Below, one piece after another: positions 34,507 to 40,106 of a stretch of DNA of 40,106 nucleotides. The position numbers and the translations under genes are program-made. The notes below the pieces were generated by a model. That model was not told where the DNA came from. It was given only the letters and a program-made list of their open reading frames with translations, and did not search any database. Position 1 is the first letter of the stretch. The number at the start of each line of letters is the position of its first letter. Origin of the DNA: Saprospiraceae bacterium (GTDB lineage Bacteria > Bacteroidota > Bacteroidia > Chitinophagales > Saprospiraceae); NCBI GenBank assembly GCA_030728245.1, contig JANQZX010000028.1, positions 1-40,106 of the forward strand, given 5' to 3'.

Positions 34507-37230
34507 ATGAATGATTTGTACTTGAAAATTATATACTTAGCAAATAATTTTCAGTCCTACAGTGCTTTTTCATCTGCACTCTTGTGGACGATACTTTCAT
34601 TTGTAATTTACAACATATTATCGCAACTAAGACCCCGATATTTTACAAAAAGCAAGCGATTCATACCTATTATTTTAGCTTTATTGTTATACTTTTCTTT
34701 GCTTTACAGTATTATCCAATGGTTCAAATTTACCTTATATATACAATCAAATCCTATTGATCTTAACAATATATTTAAACTGAATTGGTTGGGTTTACTT
34801 GTTATTTCGTTGCATATTGGCATCATATCGTTAGGCTGGAAAATAGGTTTGGGTGCCTTTGAAAAAATACTTAGATTTATACCACGACAAAATGCGAGAG
34901 TGGTACTTTATTTTATCATTTCAACAGTGATTACACTTCCATTTTATTATTCTTCATTACAAATTTCTTTACCCCTTCTTTTTCTTTTTTCATTTTCCTT
35001 GCATCTCCTTTATGACCTATATATTGAGGGTAAATATTCGCAGGTGACCTGGACATTAACCTGGATTCTTTTCTTCACTGCTTTTCACACCCAACTCCTT
35101 TATAAATTTACACTGGAAAGAGAATGGACTGAAATGAAAAGAATTTCAGAAAAATTAAGTACCCCTTCGGATAAAATAATAGAGAAGGAATTAAATAAAT
35201 TAGATAACTCCGATACTAAAAAAAATCAACTAAAGGAATTATTCATTGCCTGGGAAAAAGGATTAATTTCAAATACTGAACGCCTGACAACATTAGAGGC
35301 AATTTTTGATTTTTCACCCTATTTATTGAGCTATTATCACCTTAATTATTCCTCCGAAGCGCAACTAAATCACTCCTTAGAGTTAGACCATAATAGGTGG
35401 TTAACACTTACCTTAAAATCAGATGAATCTAATAGGCTCAATCATTTAAATGCTGGTAATTTTAAAGGAATCGACTATTTGTCTGATTATTCAGTTTCCA
35501 TTTTCAAGGAAAACGAACTACTTTATAAGCAAGGAAAACCGCACTCATCAGCGCCTGAAATGATAAAAAATCATACCTCTTTTTCAATAAAAAAAGAGCT
35601 GACTTCGAAAGAAATGAGTTATCGCCTTCATAAAAATGGTAAAACGGTTATTTTAAGTAAAAACTTAGGTGGTTATGCCAAACCCCTTGCATTTTTTTCT
35701 CTGACTGCCTGTTTGAGCCTTATTTTCTATTTTATCTTTAGCCAATTCCTTCGTTATAAAAAATCTGAAGGGCATATTTCTAAACCAATTAAGGTTGATT
35801 CTTTAGGCTTAAACATACAAAAAACATTATTTTATATCACATTTACGTCTCTCTGTATCCTCAGTTTAGCTTCTGTTTTTTACTTTGACAAATTAAAAAA
35901 ACGAGAAAATGAAAGGGAATATAGCTATTTGGCGAAAGAGATCATTTCAACCCTTCAAAGAAGGTATCACGGATCGAATCTCCCGTTAGCATCGATAGCA
36001 AAACAACATGGATATGATTTTGTATTGACCGATGAAAAAGGGAAAAAAATTACATCCTTTTCTTTTCATCCGCCGGGAGGATTTAAACATAATCTTCCAA
36101 AGAGAGCTAATTTCTCATATAAGAAAGAAAAAATATTCTGGAAAGGAAAAGAGTTATTGCGTGTTTGGTTCCCTGTTAAAAACTTAGGTGATAAAGAAAG
36201 TAAATCCATGATTGGCATTTATTTTCCTGTCGATGATAATCTTCAAAAGATAGAGGCTGCTGACTTCATGGGTGCACTTTTCAGTGGTTATCTCTTTCTT
36301 TTATTAAGTATATCAGCAATAACTATTTACTACAGTAATTCCCTTACCCACCCGTTAGATCAATTAGGAAGACACTTGGAAAATCTAAAAATGGGTGAGA
36401 GTGATAAAATAGACTGGCATAAAAACGACGAAGTTGGGCAGTTGGTTAACGCCTATAATGTTGCTATTGACGAACTACAACAAAGTTATGAGAAATTGCG
36501 AAAAACGGAAAGAGAGGTTGCATGGCGGGAAATGGCAAAACAAGTAGCTCACGAAATCAAAAATCCTCTGACACCCATGAAACTTAGCTTACAATACCTT
36601 CAACGCGCTGGAAAACTTCAACCCGACCTGATTCATACTCTTTTGCCAAAATTGACAATGACCATTATGGATCAAATCAACACCTTAGATGAAATTGCTA
36701 CCTCATTTTCTCAATTTGCAGCTATGCCAAATCCTCAAAATATTACATTCAATTTAGTCGATCTGCTACAGCAATCTTTAGACATGCACAAACACCACTT
36801 TGACGATAATAATGATTCCTTTTATTGCAATATTGAAGCAGACAGTTATCCCATTTTTGCAGATAAAAATCAGATGCAAAGGGTTATCAATAATCTTCTG
36901 ATGAATGCTGTTCAGGCTATACCCACTGAAAAAAATGGAAAAATTAGCATAAGATTATTCCAAATGAAGAATGATCTGGTTCGACTTGAAATAGAAGATA
37001 ATGGAGAAGGGGTAGATATAGAAACACAGCAAAAAATATTTTCCCCCTATTTTACCACCAAATCGTCAGGTACCGGACTGGGATTAGCCATGTGCAAGGA
37101 TATTATTGAAAATGCAGGTGGTAACATTGGATTTTCCTCATCGCCAAGTATGGGTGCTTGTTTTTGGATAGAAATGCCTCTAAAATATTCTATGCCTTTT
37201 TGTAGTGCTAAAATGGCCCTCGCCAATTAA
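34507..37230 (+). CDS. NtrY-like membrane sensor histidine kinase
   Basis: A 907-residue kinase. Six N-terminal membrane helices span about residues 15-205. They are followed by an extracytoplasmic stretch (about 210-395), two helices (395-465), a second smaller extracytoplasmic sensor region (about 465-585) and a ninth helix (588-610). Then come HAMP (615-665), a coiled linker and the HisKA domain with phospho-acceptor His682 in AHEIKNPLTPMKLSLQYL. The HATPase domain follows with NNLLMNAVQAI (N box), DNGEGVD (G1), FSPYFTTKSSGTGLGLAM (F and G2). Kinases of this shape resemble NtrY, which senses envelope or nitrogen-related cues. No response-regulator gene is adjacent, so it is an orphan. It is divergent from the cytochrome cassette across a 120-base gap; a TATACTTG box is at 34459-34466. 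Confidence 0.85.
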   Translation: MNDLYLKIIYLANNFQSYSAFSSALLWTILSFVIYNILSQLRPRYFTKSKRFIPIILALLLYFSLLYSIIQWFKFTLYIQSNPIDLNNIFKLNWLGLLVISLHIGIISLGWKIGLGAFEKILRFIPRQNARVVLYFIISTVITLPFYYSSLQISLPLLFLFSFSLHLLYDLYIEGKYSQVTWTLTWILFFTAFHTQLLYKFTLEREWTEMKRISEKLSTPSDKIIEKELNKLDNSDTKKNQLKELFIAWEKGLISNTERLTTLEAIFDFSPYLLSYYHLNYSSEAQLNHSLELDHNRWLTLTLKSDESNRLNHLNAGNFKGIDYLSDYSVSIFKENELLYKQGKPHSSAPEMIKNHTSFSIKKELTSKEMSYRLHKNGKTVILSKNLGGYAKPLAFFSLTACLSLIFYFIFSQFLRYKKSEGHISKPIKVDSLGLNIQKTLFYITFTSLCILSLASVFYFDKLKKRENEREYSYLAKEIISTLQRRYHGSNLPLASIAKQHGYDFVLTDEKGKKITSFSFHPPGGFKHNLPKRANFSYKKEKIFWKGKELLRVWFPVKNLGDKESKSMIGIYFPVDDNLQKIEAADFMGALFSGYLFLLLSISAITIYYSNSLTHPLDQLGRHLENLKMGESDKIDWHKNDEVGQLVNAYNVAIDELQQSYEKLRKTEREVAWREMAKQVAHEIKNPLTPMKLSLQYLQRAGKLQPDLIHTLLPKLTMTIMDQINTLDEIATSFSQFAAMPNPQNITFNLVDLLQQSLDMHKHHFDDNNDSFYCNIEADSYPIFADKNQMQRVINNLLMNAVQAIPTEKNGKISIRLFQMKNDLVRLEIEDNGEGVDIETQQKIFSPYFTTKSSGTGLGLAMCKDIIENAGGNIGFSSSPSMGACFWIEMPLKYSMPFCSAKMALAN

Positions 37231-37299
37231 TATGCATTTTCAAATGAACAGATAATCCAAAATGTTGTTTCTAAAGATTATTCATTACACTTAAGAAAC

Positions 37300-38751
37300 A
37301 TGGAAATTGGCATTGTAGGTGCTGGAATTGCTGGATTAGCGGCATCCATCAGAGCCGCTGTAGCTGGTCATAAAGTTACCGTTTTTGAAGTTAATAGCTA
37401 TCCGGGGGGGAAACTTACTGCTTTTGAAAAACAAGGTTACCGGTTCGATGCAGGTCCATCCCTTTTTACTATGCCTCAATATGTAGATGATCTGTTTATT
37501 TTAGCAGGTGAAAATCCAGCGGATCATTTTAAATATATAAGATTAGATCCGGTGTGTAATTACTTTTGGGAAGATGGAACTACGCTGAGTGCTCATGCCG
37601 ATAAGAAAAAATTCAGTAATGAAGCTGCGCAAAAGTTAAATGTACCCGCAGATTATGTAATGTCAAGCTTACAAGACAGTGCAGATAAATATGAAGCTAA
37701 CGGTCGTATTTTTTTAGAAAAATCACTACACAGATGGTCTACCTGGTTAAATATGCCTGTCTTTAAGGCTTTACTAAAGATACACAAATACGATTTATTC
37801 TCCTCCATAAATAGGGTAAATGAAAGGTTGGTTAAACACCCAAAGCTAGTACAACTATTTAACAGATTTGCAACCTATAATGGTTCAGATCCATACAGAG
37901 CTCCGGGACTACTCACTATCATACCACATTTTGAACATCATATCGGGGCATTTTATCCGGAAAATGGAATGCATAGTATCACCAAAGCTGTTTATGAACT
38001 AGCCATTAGATTAGGGGTTACTTTTCATTTCAATACTAGAGTTGAAGAAATACTTACCAAAAATAAGGTGGTATATGGCCTAAGAACGGAAGAAAAAACA
38101 TACCCGTTTGACAGAATAATCTGTAATATGGACGTGTTTTTTGCTTACAAAAAATTACTACCTAATCACGCAAAACCGAACAGGATATTACAGCAGGAAA
38201 GGTCTACTTCTGCCATTATTTTTTATTGGGGAATTAAAAAGGTTTTTCCTCAATTGGCTATGCATAACCTATTTTTTTCTGATGATTATCGAAGTGAATT
38301 CAAACACTTAAAAGAAGGAAAGGTAGCCAAAGATGTATCTATTTATGTAAATTTAACGACAGACCATACGCCATCCGATGCTCCGGAAGGATGTCAAAAC
38401 TGGTTCGTTATGATTAACGTACCTAGCCAAAGTGCTGAGAGTGAACCTTTAGATATAGATGCTTTGAGAGAACAAGCCATTGCAAAACTGAGCAGAATGC
38501 TGGGCAAACAAATTAAACCTCTCATTGAAATGGAAGAAATTTTAAGCCCTCAGGAAATAGAATCAAGAACTCAGTCACATCAGGGTTCATTATACGGAAC
38601 AGCTTCCAATAAACCCTTATCTGCCTTTCTACGACATCCAAATTTTTCAAATGAAGTAAAAGGTCTCTATTTTTGTGGCGGAAGTGTTCATCCGGGAGGA
38701 GGTATTCCGTTATGTCTTTTATCAGCAAAGATTGCTGTAGAGTTACTGTAA
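37300..38751 (+). CDS. crtD: Carotenoid desaturase, probably 1-hydroxycarotenoid 3,4-desaturase
   Basis: A 483-residue FAD-dependent oxidoreductase of the CrtI family. The FAD-binding start IGIVGAGIAGLAASI (GxGxxG at residues 7-12), EVNSYPGGKL and YRFDAGPSLFTMPQYVDDLF are typical. The C-terminal FCGGSVHPGGGIPLCLLSAKI is the second FAD signature. The DPVCNYFWEDGTTLSAHAD segment and the SLYGTASNK block resemble Bacteroidota CrtD sequences rather than phytoene desaturase CrtI, but the two subfamilies are hard to separate by eye. CrtD introduces the terminal 3,4-double bond in monocyclic keto- and hydroxy-carotenoids such as flexixanthin or saproxanthin. Pairing with crtZ on its 3' side supports a pigment role. 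It lies 69 bases after the kinase gene. Confidence 0.72.
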   Translation: MEIGIVGAGIAGLAASIRAAVAGHKVTVFEVNSYPGGKLTAFEKQGYRFDAGPSLFTMPQYVDDLFILAGENPADHFKYIRLDPVCNYFWEDGTTLSAHADKKKFSNEAAQKLNVPADYVMSSLQDSADKYEANGRIFLEKSLHRWSTWLNMPVFKALLKIHKYDLFSSINRVNERLVKHPKLVQLFNRFATYNGSDPYRAPGLLTIIPHFEHHIGAFYPENGMHSITKAVYELAIRLGVTFHFNTRVEEILTKNKVVYGLRTEEKTYPFDRIICNMDVFFAYKKLLPNHAKPNRILQQERSTSAIIFYWGIKKVFPQLAMHNLFFSDDYRSEFKHLKEGKVAKDVSIYVNLTTDHTPSDAPEGCQNWFVMINVPSQSAESEPLDIDALREQAIAKLSRMLGKQIKPLIEMEEILSPQEIESRTQSHQGSLYGTASNKPLSAFLRHPNFSNEVKGLYFCGGSVHPGGGIPLCLLSAKIAVELL

Positions 38752-38765
38752 GATTTAATAATCCT

Positions 38766-38773
38766 TATCTTTG
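38766..38773 (+). promoter_or_regulatory. TAnnTTTG-type -7 box, crtZ
   Basis: TATCTTTG exactly matches TAnnTTTG, lies 14 bases beyond the crtD stop and 21 bases before the crtZ ATG. The intergenic gap is just long enough to hold it, so crtZ may be transcribed both from here and by read-through from crtD. Confidence 0.5.
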
Positions 38774-38794
38774 ACAATAAATAAACCAAAATTG

Positions 38795-39271
38795 ATGATG
38801 ACTTACCTTATACCCGCTTTAATTATACTTATCACTGTAATAAGTATGGAAATGGTTGCCTGGTTGGCGCATAAATATTTAATGCATGGATTTCTATGGG
38901 TTTGGCATGAAGATCATCACCAACCCGAGGTTGAAGGCGATAAATTTTTTCAAAAGAATGATCTATTTTTCCTGGTTTTTGCCATTCCCAGCGCAGCATC
39001 CTATATCATTGGTTTAAGTACGCCTAATACCTGGTTACTATATGTGGGAATTGGCATATCTATCTATGGGGTTATTTACTTTTTAATTCACGATGTTTAT
39101 ATACATCAGCGATTTTCCTGGTTTAAACAGTTAGATAATCCATACTCCAGAGCCATTTTACGAGCACATGGAGCACATCACGCGCACACGGGAAAAGAAG
39201 CAGGAGAATCCTTTGGGTTGCTATTGGTGTCCTCAAAATACTTTTTAAAAAGAAATAAAAAAGAACATTAA
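38795..39271 (+). CDS. crtZ: Beta-carotene hydroxylase family protein
   Basis: A 158-residue membrane di-iron hydroxylase of the CrtZ group, which adds 3-hydroxyl groups to beta-ionone rings. Four His clusters characteristic of the fatty-acid/carotene hydroxylase superfamily are intact: HKYLMH (26-31), HEDHH (38-42), HDVYIH and HGAHHAH. Three to four membrane helices lie between them. Length is typical for CrtZ (about 150-180). An in-frame TTG at 38771 would add eight residues but overlaps the promoter-like box, so the ATG at 38795 is preferred; another ATG follows immediately. With the upstream crtD it points to hydroxylated carotenoids, the yellow to orange pigments common in Bacteroidota. 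Other crt genes are not in the window. Confidence 0.88.
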   Translation: MMTYLIPALIILITVISMEMVAWLAHKYLMHGFLWVWHEDHHQPEVEGDKFFQKNDLFFLVFAIPSAASYIIGLSTPNTWLLYVGIGISIYGVIYFLIHDVYIHQRFSWFKQLDNPYSRAILRAHGAHHAHTGKEAGESFGLLLVSSKYFLKRNKKEH

Positions 39272-39286
39272 TTAAAAGGACCTACA

Positions 39287-39838
39287 GTGGCATCTAAATT
39301 TCTTGAAGCAATAACCAATACCTTCCAAAAGCCATTGCCGCAGGCAAACGACTTAGATAAATATTTGGAAGAGATGCTTCCCGAATTAGAAAATTATAGT
39401 GAAAATTTAAACCAGGAATCACTGTATTTGGAGCATCCCTGGCTAGAGTTTCGCGATGAGGACTATTTTCATGAGTCTATTTTACATTTTTTTAATCCAG
39501 AACAAGAGTACTTAAATTCTATCAATGGAGAAGTATCATTTGGTATATGGAGAAAAATGAATCAAGGAAAAAAACTTATGATTGAGAACGGTGAAGGAAA
39601 ACTCTATGAGCTTGCCTTTTTGGACGGCAATTTCTTCATTTTAAAAATACACGGTGATAATAGTCCCATAGGCAAACCAAAATATTTATTCTTGGTTAAA
39701 GAAGAAGTTGGAAAGAACCTTGATTGGAAAGACGCCATTGAATTATTACATCGAAGTTATAAAAATGGAAGTGGAAATTTATTTCAAATTATACTCGTCA
39801 TTTTAGCTATATTAACACTAATCATTTTATTTATTTAA
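39287..39838 (+). CDS. Tail-anchored protein of unknown function
   Basis: A 183-residue protein that I do not recognise. The first 160 residues are soluble and strongly acidic (LDKYLEEMLPELENYSENL, EFRDEDYFHESILHFF). A run with beta-strand character follows (GKLYELAFLDGNFFILKIHG, KPKYLFLVKEE). It ends in a single hydrophobic helix (LFQIILVILAILTLIILFI) at the extreme C-terminus, so it should be a tail-anchored membrane protein with its bulk in the cytoplasm. The start is a GTG at 39287; an in-frame stop at 39269-39271 and no ATG before residue 1 support a non-ATG start, but a later start is possible. It begins 15 bases after crtZ and is probably in the same transcript. A link to pigments is not established. 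Confidence 0.65.
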   Translation: MASKFLEAITNTFQKPLPQANDLDKYLEEMLPELENYSENLNQESLYLEHPWLEFRDEDYFHESILHFFNPEQEYLNSINGEVSFGIWRKMNQGKKLMIENGEGKLYELAFLDGNFFILKIHGDNSPIGKPKYLFLVKEEVGKNLDWKDAIELLHRSYKNGSGNLFQIILVILAILTLIILFI

Positions 39839-39924
39839 TCAAGAATCAAAAAAGGAACTGTCTGAAAAGGCTTGATGTATTAATAATATTTAGTACTCAC
39901 TTTTCAAATGCCCTGAACTAAAAA

Positions 39925-39940
39925 AAAAGTTTATACTTTT
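39925..39940 (+). terminator. Weak hairpin terminator after the tail-anchored gene
   Basis: AAAAGT (39925-39930) and ACTTTT (39935-39940) pair around the loop TTAT. An A run lies before the stem and a short T run ends it. The stem is only six base pairs and mostly A-T, so this is tentative. Confidence 0.3.
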
Positions 39941-39975
39941 CATACCGGACCCCAGAGGGGTCAAATGTCTATTAG

Positions 39976-40024
39976 AAATATTAAAAAAGGGGGACAACTT
40001 TCGTTTCCCCCCTTTTTAATATTT
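39976..40024. terminator. Long hairpin between convergent transcripts
   Basis: Arms 39976-39993 and 40007-40024 pair over 18 positions with one mismatch, with five G-C pairs at the loop side and A-T pairs outside, around a 13-base loop. It lies 11 bases beyond the stop of the minus-strand gene at the right edge. Because A-rich and T-rich flanks lie on both sides of the GC core, it can act as a terminator in both directions. Confidence 0.8.
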
Positions 40025-40035
40025 AAAATTTATAG

Positions 40036-40106
40036 TTAACTACCAAAGTCGTCAAAAGCTACATTTTCATCGGGAACACCCATATTAGAAAGCATATTTT
40101 GAACGG
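40036..40106 (-). CDS. nqrF: C-terminal end of a probable NqrF (Na+-translocating NADH:quinone reductase subunit F), partial
   Basis: Reading the minus strand from the right edge gives an open frame whose last 22 full codons encode VQNMLSNMGVPDENVAF then DDFGS and a TAA stop at 40036-40038. NqrF proteins end with the consensus A-V-x-x-M-L-x-x-L-G-V-x-x-E-N-I-x-x-D-D-F-G. The match of spacing and of the terminal DDFG is good although short. NqrF is the FAD and 2Fe-2S subunit that takes electrons from NADH into the sodium-pumping complex. Only the C-terminus is visible, and related ferredoxin-NADP reductase-like proteins could end similarly. A strong hairpin follows its stop, so this is probably the last gene of its operon. 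Confidence 0.65.
   Translation of the reverse strand, partial: VQNMLSNMGVPDENVAFDDFGS

Overview
The window is AT-rich bacterial DNA with tightly packed genes. It reads as a chromosome segment from the phylum Bacteroidota. Evidence: a type IX secretion plug protein (DUF5103), a DUF4105/Lnb-type lipoprotein N-acyltransferase, a DUF4197 protein, a CrtD/CrtZ carotenoid pair, a C-terminal tail that looks like NqrF, few Shine-Dalgarno-like sites, and several TAnnTTTG -7 promoter boxes. The planctomycete-type cytochrome/DUF1501/DUF1549/DUF1553 genes and a bacilliredoxin would fit a Saprospiria-like or related aquatic lineage, but that placement is inference. No rRNA, tRNA, CRISPR array, prophage or insertion sequence was seen. 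No gene-free stretch exceeds 300 bases; the longest, about 200 bases near the right end, holds hairpins.

Layout. Bases 1-3750 (plus): the 3' part of a Dps ferritin, a divergent DapB-like reductase, a cation/proton antiporter and a secreted esterase/peptidase. A perfect 17-bp hairpin separates these from a minus-strand phosphohexomutase (3826-5223). Bases 5339-8000 hold housekeeping genes: pcm (plus), tadA (minus) and guaB (plus), the last apparently almost leaderless. Bases 8033-12885 (plus) hold the T9SS plug protein, a TolC-like outer-membrane protein, an HlyD/MacA-like adaptor and a DUF2064 nucleotidyl/glycosyltransferase-like protein. Bases 12890-15292 hold a small secreted protein (minus), a BrxA/BrxB-like bacilliredoxin (plus), and DUF4197 followed by pdxH (minus). 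Bases 15380-18114 (plus) hold a DmpA-type P1 peptidase, a MobA-like nucleotidyltransferase and a DUF2279 protein. They are followed by rimK (minus), an overlapping UMF1-type transporter plus Lnb pair (plus), an Rpn/PD-(D/E)XK nuclease with a heptad-repeat tail, a HAD phosphatase, a glutamate/dicarboxylate symporter and a 51-codon membrane peptide.

Bases 24859-34386 form a long minus-strand block. Reading with transcription, it holds a PSD1-type protein with two CxxCH haem sites, a Tat-exported DUF1501 protein, a multidomain DUF2231 membrane/cytochrome c protein with leucine-rich and sugar-binding-like modules, and then dnaE. The first three look like one co-transcribed extracytoplasmic redox cassette of unknown substrate. 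This is the best candidate here for an undescribed system.

Bases 34507-39838 (plus) hold an orphan NtrY-like sensor kinase with about nine membrane segments, crtD, crtZ (with its own promoter-like box) and a tail-anchored protein of unknown function. The right edge carries the last 22 codons of a minus-strand gene that matches the NqrF C-terminus, with a long hairpin just beyond its stop.

Most functions are ordinary envelope, nucleotide and pigment metabolism. Features of special interest are the cytochrome/DUF1501 cassette, the 21-bp repeat coding array in the nuclease gene, the intact PHP metal site of DnaE, the degenerate DapB active site, and an efflux outer-membrane/adaptor pair with no pump beside it.
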